A stretch of 64,000 bases of DNA. Origin: Amphimedon queenslandica. Its lineage: Eukaryota > Porifera > Demospongiae > Haplosclerida > Niphatidae. The notes under the pieces were generated by a model. It ran no database searches and was not told the DNA's origin. It was given only the letters and a program-made list of their open reading frames with translations. Each line of letters starts with the position of its first letter. The first letter of the stretch is position 1. The stretch is from positions 150,072 to 214,071 of the forward strand of contig NW_003546260.1 of NCBI RefSeq assembly GCF_000090795.2, written 5' to 3'. Shown in pieces: positions 41,901-56,900 of this stretch. The position numbers and the translations under genes are program-made.

Positions 41901-44900
41901 TTGTGAAATGAGTTTAATGACACAGCATTACAATTATGCTATCCTTACTGTCTTTCCCCGTCAGGTACCTCATAGGAAAATAGGGGACAAAAGTATTAAT
42001 CGGATGATATCGTTTTCAGAAGAAATGTACATCATGGACATTGGAAGCCATTCCTTAAAATTGAAATAAAGTGACTTATTATACACAATGATAATAAACG
42101 GTTGCTCTTTAGCAGATGTCAACAAAGCCTCTTTTATGGGTAATAAATTGGACTCGTAGTCAGGTACTTGATAGACAGGGATATTTCATTGTGGAAGGAA
42201 CAGATGATTTTAGTGCACTGGCCCCTCCACTAAGCTATTAAGTTGCACACCAAAATGACCAGCTATGCTGACTTTTCTCTTGGTAAGAGGGATTTTTAGC
42301 CAAAGGTAATACAATTATTCATATTTATTGTAGTAGAATTAATTTACTGTACATTCATGTTATGTTTACTCCTTATTACTCCTCATAAAACCAGAAACAG
42401 GCCAACTAAATATGACAAATAACTGTAGTGATGCGTCTCCCAGTTATTTCAACAACAACAATATAATTTATGCATGCTCCCATAAGTATAATTTTTGCTA
42501 AGTATTACACAAATTACTTTTTACTGACGTTTTTATTTTAGATTTTAACTATAAAAACTCTGAACTATATACTATGTGGCATTATAGTAGTCATCATCAT
42601 ATTTTTGGGCTTTTAAAAGGCCAAGAAATATGCAAAAGCAAATTCCCCAGGCTCAAGAATATAAAAGAGAATCATAATCCCAAAAAAGTAAATACAACTA
42701 ACAGTTTATTCTACATCTCAATTTTTATGACAATTATCACTGCAGTACAGCTATTGAAAAAGATTTATCTTCTAATCCTCGCCATCCTGATATCAGAACT
42801 GATCAAAGCAGCAACTATTTTTGTATCGAACGGTGTCAATTTCCAGAGTGCTTTAGTTACATCCTAACTTCAACTGGACAATCGCAGCTCAAAAAAGCTG
42901 CTTATCTCTTGAATAACATATTACTTCAATTAAGTAGTTTACCAGACAACAGCTACTTGGACAGGTTTATTGAGTCGTTAAAAACTCTTGAACACCCAGA
43001 AGTAGATATCATAATTCAAAATTTTAATTAATTGTATTCTTGTGTTTTTTTTAAGTTTCACTATTAACTTTAGATGGAGAACTTTATAAACTCAGGTTTG
43101 TAATGCAGTATAAATAGTTGCGTTGATTGTCATCTAGTTGGCTTCCTTGTGAGGATATAAGTATAAAGAGTGACGCAGTTTCGGTATTAATGCAACTTGA
43201 GCAGGACAGTAGCAACATGGTAAGTGAGAGATAACTGTATATACCCTATACGTGGAAATTTTCGAGGGATAAACTTTCGAAATTGCACACATTACTACTT
43301 TAAGACATTACATAAGAAAGGATAATCTCACAGACCATTTCAAAGGACAGCAGATGCTACATAAGTAAGCCGGATAGTTTTACTTATTTAAAGGTAGAGA
43401 TTAGCATTATACTTCACTATGGTTACTACTTTTCCTACTGTAGAACTAAGCATAATGACAATACGTAACATAATTTCTGAACAGGACAAAACACAGTACA
43501 ACAAGACGCACTAGTTTTCCATCTCTGCAGCAACATTACAGACAACATAAGAAGACAGTGGAAATTATATTAAAAATTTTACGTGACAATGGACTTTTAA
43601 ATGGACAGCAATGCTACCATTACCAATAAAGGACTTAGGTTACAAATACAAAAAGGTTGACAAGAGACGATTCTACTATGAGCAGCCACATATCAGCAAG
43701 CGGAAAGGTCCTATCATGCAAGATGAGGCAAAACTAAATAAATAAAATACCAGTAGTCTTCCTCAATAAAACCTGGGCCAATGCCCATAATGACAAAGAT
43801 TTGGCCTGGGTAGAAGACAATACTGTAACAGTGGATACTTTGGGGGGGGGGAGTGAGATGCCCATCAGCTAATGGTAAACGTTCCATTATTTTAAAAGCA
43901 GGACGTCAGATATGTTGGATCCTTAACGCCATTTGCATCTTCCAATCCAAGAAAGACACAAGTGATCACCATGAGATAACTGGGGAACATTTTGAGGAGG
44001 GAGAAGCTGCTCCAAAATATTCTTCTTAATAGTTTCAATGCCATGGACAATGCGTCATATCATTAAAGGATTGAAGAAGAGTTGCCAAAATCTAAATAAG
44101 TTAAAAAGGTATCAGTGGCTTGTGTGTTATAATGTTACATTTAGCCCACATATGACTAAGAAAGAACTCTTGTCAATCATACAAAATTCTGTGAAGAATA
44201 TGGGCCTTAACAGTACATTGTTGATAAAATGGCTCATGAAGCTGGTCATGAAGTACTTCGTCTGCCTGTGGCACACTGTACACTCAATCTGATTGAATTG
44301 GCATTGGCACAGAATAAGGGCCACATAAAGGCAAACACCTCTAAATTCATGCTTGATAAGGTGAAGATATTGCATGGAAGGAAAGCGATAGGCTGATTTA
44401 GTTAAACATGTTAGAGGTAAAGTTGAGGACCACCACTGGGATGATGACAGACTTAAATTACAGGAGAAGTTTTGTTTACCAAGTGAGTTTGCTATTCATC
44501 TCAGTGGTGAGTCCAGTGATGAATCTGATGACACCCTAAGGCTAGCGAAGGGATATTTCTGTATAATATTGAGGTAGTTAATTGTGTATTATTTCTTTTA
44601 AAATTATAGTGTACAACAACATTCTTAAAATCCAGGCAATCACTATAATTCCAACTTGATTCAGGAGAAATTGAGTAAATTCATTCATCAGAGAAATAGA
44701 TAGGGAAAGCACCTTAAATGTCACAACAAGAGATACGAATTGTGTAAAGGGAAATCCTTTTTAAGGGTGTACCATCATCTCAAAGTTTTGGAGCAGTTCA
44801 AATTTATAGTCTTCTCAATGAAAAAGAGCAATGGGCTCAAGAGTGTCAACAGAATAACCTTTCTGCTGGCATATTGCACTTGCAGTCTCAAAGTATGGTG

Positions 44901-47900
44901 TGTCTGGAGGGTCCCCATTGTGCAAGTTAAAAGACATCAACTGGCTTTATGGAAATCTTAACAATGAATCTGTAGACAAAGTAGCAAAAATAATTGTTAA
45001 AAAATCCAACAGTGCTACAAGTACTACAGTAGAGGAAGCAACTGATGAGGACATTCTAGGCTTCTGAGTTTGAACTATGTCATTAAGATGGCTCACCAGC
45101 TGGAGTAGAACTGTGTGAAATCCAATTTTATGTGAAAGGTAATATAAATATTCATATTCATTGTGGTAGAATTAATTTACTGTAAATTCATGTTATGTTT
45201 ACTCCATATCAATCATTCCTTACAGAACCAGAAACAGGCCAATTAAATATGACTAATAACTGTAGTGATACGTCTCCCGGTTATTTCAACAACATCAGTA
45301 CAAATGATGCATGCTCCCGTAAGTAATATAATAATTTTTGCTAAGTACTACACAATTTACTATTTACTGATATTTTTATTTCAGATTTGAACCATCAAAA
45401 AATTGTAAACTATCTTCTGTCCGGAGTCATATTTGTCCGGGTCATATTCTTAGGCCTGGGGTGCCTTTTAAAAAGTTGAGAAATGTACAAGAGCAAATTC
45501 CCTGGCTCAAGAATAAAAAGAATCATAATCCAAAAAGTAGATACAATTAATAGACTCTTCTATGTATCAATTCTTATGACAATTATTGTAAATTACACTC
45601 ACTCCTTCATTTCTTATAGTCAGCAGCTATTGAAAAAGAACTATGTGCAGATGCTCGTCATCCTGAAATCAAAGCTGGTCACAGCATCAACCATTTTTGT
45701 ATGGAACAAGGCGATACTGATCGTCATGGAACCATTTAATCTAAACTAGCCATTTATTCAATTATTTAATCTAACTCGTGTTAATCAAATATTTAACCAC
45801 TTACTTGTATTTATTACTTCCTTTATAAATTTCTAATTCTGCTTATTTAAATTTGCCATTTATTAACTTATTTAATCTCATTTGTGTTCATGAAATATTT
45901 AATCACGTACTACATTTTGAGTGCTTCAGTTACATCCTAATTTCTACTGGACAATCGCAGCTCAAAAAAGCTGCATATGCAATTTATATACCATACCTTT
46001 GAGGTCTATATCAGTAATATGAGACTCAAATCCCCGAGATATCTTCCCAAGGCAAAGCCGAGGGAAAATGCACCATTTTACTGAATGTTTCATTACATGA
46101 CATGGACGTAGTTGACATCCATGTGTTCATTGCACTCACGTGTATTGTTATTATGGCAATTTGAAACTATAAGACAAAACTATGTTATCGTACTCATTAT
46201 AGATATTCACTATTCATTGTATATATCCATTATGGCAACTGCTGCTGCTTCTTCTTCTTCCTCAAGTTCTTCTACTTGAAAGATGCTCTTGAGGAATGCT
46301 TATAGTATTACATCAAATAACACGACTACACAAAATTGGTTGAGAAGGAAAGGTTTGATTGGCAATTTCACAGATGAGGATAGTGAGAAGTGTCGTCAAG
46401 GAAGACTGAGGCATGCCAGGGACACTTCTTATAAGTCAGACGGTCATTGTTGGAGGTGTAAAGGCAAAGTCAGCATAAGGCAAGGGAGTTGGTTTGACCA
46501 CTCTAAGCTAACCTTGGAGCAAATTATAGAGATTTACTTTTGGTTCAAGGAACTTCCAAATAAGCTCACTGAGGAGGAATGTGTCATTTCGAACAAAAGT
46601 GTAGTAGACTGGTACAACTTTTGTAGAGAGGTATGTGCTACCATAATTGAGGAGGAGTTGACTCAAATTGGAGGTGTGAGGGAAGTTATTGAGATTGACG
46701 AATCCAAATTGTTAAGTGAAAGTACCACAAGGGGAGGAGGGTTGATGGGGTGTGGTTTTTTGGTGGGATTGATAGACGGATGTGGTAAACTATTTAGTGT
46801 TAATTTTTTCAATTGGTATGTGACTTTAATTAGTCTGTACAGTTATGTAATTTTTGTAAACCACATCCTGTGCATGTGTTAATTGTCTGTGTACTTAAGG
46901 TGCTTACACTTTGATTTTTGTCAGTTGAACAATTATAGTTCTTACTCAGTTGTTTGTTAATAATACTTTTCTCAAGTTACAACAACGGACATGACGGTGT
47001 TTCTTGGTGTATTAGCAATATGCTTAGATCTCCCAAGATGTACAACATCATTCAAAATTCTAACCTTATTACATTACCTTCACAAAGAACTTTAAAAGAC
47101 TATACTCATTGGTTTAAACCCAGTGTGGGTTTCAGAAAGAGGCATTTACCCAATTATTTGAAGGTTATAAAGTAAAGGAAATGAATGAAGCTTAAAGGTA
47201 TATGATACATTAATTGTGCAGTTGTTTAAATGATTTTTTGTTTTCAGACAGGCTGTATTATCATTGGATGAGATAAGGATTAAGGAGGGGCTGACTTTTG
47301 ATTCTGAAACAGGGAATCTTATTGCTGGTTATGTAGATACTGGTGATATGAATGAGAAACTCCATTCCTAAAAAGAGGAGCTGCTCGGTACAGAAAACTC
47401 CAAAGAAGATGCAATGCATATACTTGGAGTTTGTATCAGTGGAATATTTATAAAACGCCTTTCCTCTAATGGTAAACTGTCTCGTTATTTCTTAATCCTA
47501 CTGTAGGTTGTGCAGACTGCAAGACCATCTCCTACATGTCAGGGAAACTCTTAATAAAGTAATGGAAAAAATGGAGAAACAAAAGTGGGGCATCAGGCTT
47601 GAGGACATTTTCCCCGTAGAAAGTGTCACTCTGTTTCTTCAAAAAAGCATACCTGAATGTTAAAAGTGTGGTTGCCAATGAATTTGCAAAAATGAAGTCT
47701 TCCAGTGTTACCTTGTGCTAATGACTCTTCTGTTGCAAACCAGCTAATAAGTGTGAGGTGTCAACAAATTGGTGAGAATTCTCAGTGTGTAATGTATCTC
47801 TGAAAGCATTAGAGTATTAGGCCAACAAGGTACAGCAATACGTGGTCATAAGGAGGTGCCCGGCCAATATTGCCCAGTGTCAAGGCAATGGCTGGCTGTA

Positions 47901-50900
47901 ACGTTACCCTTAAGTACCTCAATATTACATCAGATTCTTTTGAGAATGAGTGCAATTTTAAGAGCAAATTTTTACAAAAGTCACTTTTGGAAAAAGCTCA
48001 ATAAGAAGAGTTCATGAGACACCTGCTGATGATACCAATGTCTATCAGCTGACAGAGACAGGTCTCAGTCAAGAAGAGATAGAGTGATGGAGGATGAATA
48101 TCAGCCTCAGGAGGAGTCTCAATCCATTAACCATTAAAGAAAAATTACTGATGGCCGACCATGTCAAGCTTGAAGTGGACAATAACAATATTGCTAAAGG
48201 GATTAACTGAATAATTAGTGTATTATTAACTCTTGATCATTATGTGTTTATTCATTAAAAAAATTGAAACAATGAAATTTTGGGATACTCACTGTTGAGA
48301 ATGAATGTTTTTCATGATTGATGTTTTCTACTTCTTGAGGATTTGGTCATGTATCAACATTATTTATTAAGCGCCTCGCAATGTTACACTTGGAGAAACT
48401 CCAGAGACCATACACTATCATCAATTTTGTTTGATGCCGGTATTCTTTTACAATACTCAAGTCAGCTATAAGATGTTAATGTGGGACTCCCTTTTGCTCG
48501 CCCCTCTAATGTTAAAATGGTCTAGTTATTTCCTAATCCTGCTATAGGTTGCAAGACCATCTCTTACATGTCAGGAAAACTCTCAATAAAGTAAAGAAGG
48601 AAATGGAGAGACAAAAGTAGGACATTAGGCTAGAGAAGGACATTTCTTTTGTAGAAAGTGTCATCCTGCCTTTCCAAAAAAGTGTACCCAAACATTAAAA
48701 TGAAGGCACTGATAAAAATTAATTGTTTTCCACATGGTAAAGGCCGGAATAAAATCACTGCCACTAAACAGTACAATTTTGAGAATTCCATATTAAAATT
48801 TTAGCTCATTTATTATAACTTCCTCAACGAGGGGACAAAGCTAAGATAATTTTCTTGAAAATAGAATAATAGCTAGAAAAGTGCAAAAATAATAGCAATA
48901 AGTATGACAATTTAAGAATAGAATAGAACCAAAAACAAATAGCATAATTATCCCAAGCCTAATCATTACTTGAAAAAGTGAAAGGTCAATAATGTGTGAA
49001 AACCACAGTGCACTGTATCAGATTTATTGCAGTCCCTTTGAAGTATACTGTATATCCTCAAATAGAAGCTGTCCTTCGAATAGTAGCCACATTCAAATAG
49101 TAGCCCCCTCTGTACTTGCACTATTGTAATAGTAGCCACCCTCTAATAGAAGCTGCAGTTATTAAAATTTAATTAATTAACGTGCCACGTGCTCTCGCTT
49201 GAGTGCTCGTTGTTGTTCTCCGGCAAGACCTATAGTTTCTCTCCTATTACTCGGCTCCATATTGCCTTGTAGACATGGTGGCCTCTGACAACACTCAATT
49301 TCTATGTCTCCCAACTTTTAGCTTGAGTTTTCTCGATTTCTACATAATGGTGCACACATGGTGAGTGATGTGTGTGGTCATGTGCAGGTGTGACCGGCCA
49401 CATGTTTGCTACGAGAGAAATAGTAGCCGCCTTTGAATAGTGACCACCCTCAAATAGTAGTCCCGTCAACTTGAGCTGAAATTTATAGTAGCCGCGGCTA
49501 GTGATTGAGGAAATACAGTAGCTTAAATGGGGAATAAAGTATGTCATGATCTACCATAGTTACTGTAAGGTCAAAGGGACCTCGAGGTGGTACATAAGCC
49601 ATGTATACCAAACTGCAGCCAGTTAATGATATTCACTGCATGATAATGAGACTGGTGAGTTTATCTGTAATAATATGCAAGAGCAATCTGCACATGAGCA
49701 ATATCCAGCACATGGCAAAATATGGCAGCATAGCAGTAGGCTAGACCCAGCCTATCATCAACATGTTCCTTTGTCACCTACGTTCCATTGTCCTAATTCC
49801 TTATCTCTTTGGAATCGTAATCACTATGGTGGAGTGTGGCCGTTAGTATCTCTGTATCTTCAAGTTTCTACTAGTGAACTTGGAATCTCATCAGACAAGT
49901 GAGACAACCACCATGGCTTGTTCTCCAACCAGCACTCAAGAAAGTGATTCCAATCTGTCTACTCCTGTGAAGTGCTCAGCTGCTGAGTATGATATTAACG
50001 AAATACAAATAAGTGACAATGCTGTTGTTCACAGTCTCATAACAGAGTTATCACCCATCACTGTGAGTAAGAACAGAGAATACTGCAAGTACTTTAGTGG
50101 GAAGACGACAGATGGTATTAAGGTGGCGCGATTTATTTCTTTTGAACCATCAATGAGGCCAAGTTTTGAAAAGTGGAAGCAACAAGAGTCACCAATTACT
50201 ATAGCAGGTTGTCACATTCAAGCAAAAAAATTTGATTCCAGTCTTGAAATAAGAGCAGGAAAGTATGCCACAATCTCTCAGTCTCTGAAGAAATTCAAGG
50301 TAGATGATATCACTTCATAGGGAAGCTTTATCACTGTTGACCAACTGATTGTTACTGCAGTTAATCAAAGCATCAGAGTAGCAGGAAAAATTGTCAATGT
50401 TAACATTTCTGCAGATGTCACAACAAAAACAGGGAAAAATTGAAGAAACAGGATTGTGTACTACGAGATACCAGTGGGAGTTGCTGAGTTGCATTGTGGG
50501 AGGAGGATGTTGATAAATTCAAGAAAGGGCAGTGCTAAAAGCTGATAAACGCCCTAGTGAGACAATATGATGGTGCTAAATATTTGTCTGTCTAAGATTG
50601 AGCCTATTGAAAACATTGAGCTGGTATCTGATAATGAAGAGTTACAAGAGATATGTGAAGCAATGCCAATTGCAGAAGGCAAAATCAGTGCTGTACTGAA
50701 TACAAATGAATATCAAGTTTGCATTAGTTGCACTGGGAATGTCAATTTGATCAATGACCACATCGGGCAGTGTATAAAGTGTTTTGCTACAGTTAAGCTT
50801 TCTAAATATGGTTCTCATAAATCAGCCCACTTCATTAATACAAGTGCTAGTGGCAAAAACTGGCAGCTCATGGCATACAACGATATGCTTCTTTTAATGA

Positions 50901-53900
50901 CGGCTGGTATTGATGGAGGATCAGTCATGGAAAAGCTGTTAAATATTGGATCTATTAAGTTACTTACAACTCCAATAATGTCGTTAAAACAGTTGTGCAT
51001 GACAGTTAAGCAACTGAATCTCATTATCTAGCCTAAAGGCTTACTCATTTTGTTCGTACTCATTTTCTCATTGATGATTCATTTTTTGTTGATACTTGTT
51101 TTCTCATTGATCATTCATTTTTTACAACTAATAATATCTAATTGCGTGTAAATATAGTACTGATTCTAGCAGTACAAAATCATCTTCAGTTAAAAGAGCT
51201 GACTTCATTATATACTCAGGCTCACCCCTCCAAATGTTCTACATTACTCCTAGTTATGTACCATGGTTACTGTAAGGTCAAAGAGACCTCGAGGTGGTAC
51301 AAAAGCCATGAACACCTAACAGCAGCCAGTTAACGATATTCACTGCAAGATAATGAGATTGGTGAGTTTATCTGTAATGGTATGCAAGAGCAATATCCAG
51401 GACATGGCAGAATATGGCAGCATAGCAGTAGGCTAGACTCACCCATTTGCAACTAGATGCTGCCTTCGTCTGAGAGTAATGAACACAGAATAGATTTATT
51501 TGTCAAGGCAAAGCTATTCTTACATGAGTGACAGACTAACAGTTACTGCTATTAATGGATTATTACCTACTGATGAAAATAAAGCTCATGCAGGGATAAT
51601 TGCTGCAGAAAAGTTCCAAGAAGGCCTTTATTGTTTCTGTCAAGAAAATAAAAGAGAGTGTTAGAGTTTGATCTTCCAGCAAACGAGCAAAACATTCATC
51701 CGTCCCTGGTAGATCCCATAGATCTTACATCAAATATAGCACATATTATATGAACTATGGTTTCTCAGTGAGTATCAGTAATGTAAGACTTGAGCCCCTC
51801 GATGTCTACCCTTGACTTCACTTCGGGCAGACATCTTGGGGCTCTGGTCTTACATTACTGATACACACCTTGAAACCATAGTTTATATAGTAAATGTATG
51901 CCCATTCTCACTGAATATTCTGTATATTGTAGATAAAAAATGGTTAGCAAGGTTTGTCAAGTTATGCAGGCCTTTTCATTACCATGTTATAGTGGCTCTG
52001 GCAGTGTAAGAATAAAGAAGTGAAAAGGAGAGAAGTGGAAATGTGGCAAAAATAACCCACATTTCAGAAGGGAGTCATCTACCAAAATGCTTTATGCACA
52101 AGGATTCTGATATTGTTTTTCGTGGACTTCTTTGCGAGATTTTCTTAAATGCTACCAAATCAAATACAAGAACAGAACCTGCTACACTTGGTCAGTGACC
52201 ATCAGTCCTTTATTTCATCAAGTTTATATAATATACTCTCCCAGTTACTCTTCATTCAATTTGCCATTATCACGTAATGCTAGCTATAGTCTTGCCAACG
52301 CATTGGAAGATCTTAAAATAAAGTTCCTATCGTACTCTGCGAGTGATGTAATGATGTTACCCAGGTACATAAAGTTTTTGGATGTAATTGCATAATTTGT
52401 AAAGGAACTATACACTTGACAATTTGCTTTGTATAATCAATGAAACTTACATGGAACTATGTACGGAGGAGTCTCCTAGAATTCAGATTTGTGACATGTC
52501 CGATTCTGAAGAATAGTGGCCATTTTTTTTTTAGCTTTTCGAAAGGTAGCCGCTACTTCAAGAATGCTTATGTGATAATGTGAAAGTTACCATTGGCCCA
52601 TTGCTGGTAACAGTGCAATGGATTCAGGTAGAGTGAAGAGATGGCTTTACAAACTAAAGCAAGAGGGCATTAATTTGGTTCTGTAATTTAATAATTAAAT
52701 TGAACTGATATAGTAACTGTAATCAATAGTAGCATAATCATCACTATTTTTTATGTAGCCATGCCACAGAGATGAAATAATACAAACCATATTGATTCAG
52801 GGTGGTTCATTTAAATGAAAGGCCTTCTTGGACTGTTATAATAGGTTATTGGCTACTAGAGTCACTTCATGGCATATTACGTGAAAAATGTACCTCTGAA
52901 AAAGCTGCCAACATTTGTGGACTTTAATCCAGTCTTATTTGACTGAGACAACAGATATTGAAAGTCACCTCTACAAAGACATTGCGGGAACCTTGCCTTG
53001 TTTTGTCATCCATCCAACAAAGACAAATTTTGTGCGAGAACACTCAAAGAACATGTAACAAAATCATTCACATTAATGGAATTCTTGTATCAGTATGAGA
53101 CGAAAACATACAATAAGGATTGGAAGTTGTCAGAAAAGAGACAAGTAAAGAACAACAACCTTTCTCCTCTTCTTTCTTATTCAATAACATTCAATAATAA
53201 AAGCCATCAGTTATAGGTGGTGAAGACGAAATTAAATTTAAGGGTGAAAGAAAGTCTAAATTTAATGCTATGAGTAGATACAATCAATGTAACCAAAGCA
53301 AGACTTTGATTTACTTAATTTAAAGGAATTTATCTATTAGTTGATATATTTACTATTTTGTTTTCTTTTAGTTTTACTACTTAAATTAGTAACAGCAACA
53401 CCTGAAGAACTTGTGCCAAGCAATCTGCACCAAGTTGAAAAATTACCGGCTCATGACCAGGACCTTGGTAAGTGACTCACATCTGATTTTCGTCACCTTT
53501 TAAAGACAAATTGAAGAAGTGACAACTCACAACATACCTTATAAGTTATTGATTAATTGGGGCCAAAAGATTTCCAAGTTTGTTCCAGTCAGCTGATGGA
53601 CCATGGCTCAATATGGTTCATCTGAAGTTCGAGTGGTAGGAAAAGAACATAAAAGGGAAATCACAATTTTATTGGCAGCTACAGCTTCAGGAACACTACT
53701 TTTATTAATTTACTAGAGGAAGACTAAAGGTTGTCATCTTAAACTTCCTTACTAAGGAATGTGACCCACAGTGAGAATAACTGGAGTACAACAGAAACAA
53801 TGATTAAATATCTTGACACAGTCCTCATTCCTTATGTTGTAGAAACTAGACAGGAGTTAAAGTGGACTGGTCTGGGATGGCTAGACAAAAGAGGACAGAT

Positions 53901-56900
53901 GCATATATAATTGAGTACATTCTCACTTCATATTACTAATAGCAAGCAGATGAGCCATCAATAGCAATACTAAAACGGCAAAAGGAAGTTATAGCATAAA
54001 CGAGCCTTCAGTGATGGTTCTACTTGTAACCAAGCAGTTCAGTGCCTCACAACTGAAATTAGCTCTGTAATTGCTGCAAATCAGGGTCAACCCTGTAGCA
54101 CAGCTAAACAAAGGCAATGGTGATTTGACCATCCTGATTCTCACTACGCTGCTGCATGTTATTGTTACATGCGAGAGTATGCTATAATATTATGTGACAT
54201 ATGTGCTTTTATCAGCCTTGATGATATAAACACAAGATTAAAGTGGGTGAGCCAAACTCTAGTAGCTGCAGTGGAACGAGGGAAGCGAGTTCTAGTTTGA
54301 AGTGATGAAAGATTAACTGTTGGGATCACAATTTTACTAAGTTTTCACTTGTACCTTTTGTGATATTTGTTACAAATATTCCTGAGGAAACTACAGAGCC
54401 ATGGTATTCAGGTGCCCTGAAAATCTATCGTAAGCTACAGGGAGATAGTGCCACCAGTTTAAATATTGTTGAATGACACAGATTTCCCTGCAAAGCTTGA
54501 ACTTACCATATCCACACAATAAGCATAATAAGCAGGAGTACTAGCAGATAACCACCCTGTTTGATGCATTTGAAGCTCATCATTCTAATGAGGTCTCCTC
54601 AAAATGTACATCAAATATTCGTGGCCTACAAGATGCAACAGAGAGCTCCAACCATTGGATGTAGGAATAAATGGAGACTTAATTCTAACAGTTAATGAAA
54701 GCTTCAATTTAACGGTGGCATTCTGATGATGTAAGAGCAGCCATGGATCAAAGACAGTCTGCCAATGATATTATTAAAGTAGATCTTTAGGCTTCAGTGA
54801 TAATGCAGTTGGATGATTTCAGCTATTAATAAATTGTAGCAACTCTTTCTAAAATTTTTTTGATAAATTGGAAATCAATTTCTCAGTTTTTTGATAATTA
54901 TGGTTTTTTGATAAATATATATTGTTAACATAAATGAACAGTAAATAAGAAGGTGCCATATAAAAGGTGGTGCCCTGGACATGGTGACTTACATTTTTTC
55001 CAAATGTAAAAAAGTCTGCTGCAGATGGTGTTCCTTGTTTGAGGAAACACACAAGAGGGGGTTTTAGTACCAAATGGGGCTGAATTTAGCTTTTGCTAAA
55101 AAAAGGATAATTTTTGCCTGGCTTGATTGAGTTAAGGAGTATTTCACTACTACAAGGAGACGATCAATTGACAACATGGATGATGGAACTGCTGTATTAC
55201 TTGCTCAATCTAGCTGAAAAGGAGGATTCTAAGGCTTAGACACATGATACAAGTAGTTCTGCTATGCTGAATACCTCAGGTAATTATAATGTGTTTATAT
55301 TTGTGATGATATTGAATAAAGTAAATACACTGGTGATGAGGATAGAGAGCAGCCATTGTTTGTGTGTGAAGTATCTGCTTTTGAGGATTTAGTTTTGGGA
55401 CTGATATGTTGGTGTACATGTGGCATGGTCAAGAGTCTTGGTATATTTCATAATTTATTTATATTGTTATTATTATATTGCTATAGTTCGGTCATGTGAT
55501 TCATGCTAAATTTCAATGTCAGTTTTGCAATCGGAAGGAATGGTGAGCCAGCTCAAGTTTATTAGGCAGTAGATACTTAATTAATCAGAAGTAAGTATAA
55601 AGTGCAATGCAAAGTAATGGCATTAATATTATTTTAGGCCCATACATGCATTTAGCTGTGCTGGAATGCTCCCATCACAATACTACCATTTCTGTCAATT
55701 GGCATCTCTTTGTGCAGTTGTGAAGAGGTACACAGATTCAGGTACTTTTAGTTTTGAGCTTCATTGTAGCATTGTAAATGTATTCACTATAGTACATAAC
55801 GCAAAGGGATATATAGCTGCTATTGAAAGTTGTGCCGAAGCATCAATGATGAAGGCAATTGATGAAATACAAAGGCAGCCTCAGAATATGAGACTAATGG
55901 AGAGGTACAGGCTATTAGTAATAGTACATAATAATTATTATCAATTCGTAGTGGGTCATCACTGATGCTAGGTATGACTCAGCAACTTATGCCTACCATA
56001 CAACTGTGTAGTGTCTTTCTGCAAGGTACTTGTATTTGTAGTGTATTCTATTTCACTTTAAATATCAATTTTTTAGTATTCATAAGATAGTAAGCTGTGT
56101 GACACATTCCAGAAAAGGACACACCTGCTCACAGACAAGAGAGCTTACTTCTATGAAGAGCTCCCACAAGTGATGGTTCCAATAAGGTTTATACTTGCCC
56201 TATCTGTTTGGAACGTGTTGAAGATGACTGTGGAAGGAAGAAGGGACATGATGCCATATTTTTTGATGGTCATAAGGAATGGTTTCATTGCCAGTGCGCT
56301 TGTTTGTCGCGGTCAGCTTTCCTGTCTCTTAAGGAGAGGAAGTGCTGCCAACTATTTATGTCAAAAGGTACTGAAAGATGTGAATGAATTTTTAAATCAA
56401 AACTGGAAATAGGATTGAATGCTATAGAGGTAGCTCACGATAATTCTCCACCAGTGACATCATATATTGTTGAGGAGTTGAAGCTGAAATACACACAGCA
56501 TAGTACATAGTTGTACTTTTTCTTTTTTCTATATGCTTGTAGGGGCTAAGAATGAAGCAAAAGCAATGACATAGTCGTTGGTGTACAGCCTTTGCATAGC
56601 AATACGTCGTTTAAGGAGGAGCACCAAGGCCCCGTAAGAAAATTGCTATGTAGATCTATGAATGTAATCCTTGCTTTTTTTTTAAAGTAATCGTTATAAT
56701 TGTAATGAGCAGTTCAGATTCTCCATTACCTCTTTTTGTACATATATACATGTATGTCTCATATAATGGTGATTAAAATCTTGGTTGTGTATGTTGATTC
56801 TTCTTTTGCCCCATCTCTCTACTGCCTGCATTCCTTCCTCTTGTTTTTGTCTTTATATTATTATGCCATTTAAAACAAGTGCCCCATGATGTTAGATTAG

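Noticed and set aside
49553-51448. Direct repeats as LTRs of a retroelement
   Set aside because: No reverse transcriptase, integrase, primer-binding site or typical TG...CA ends; a tandem duplication or other element explains them as well.
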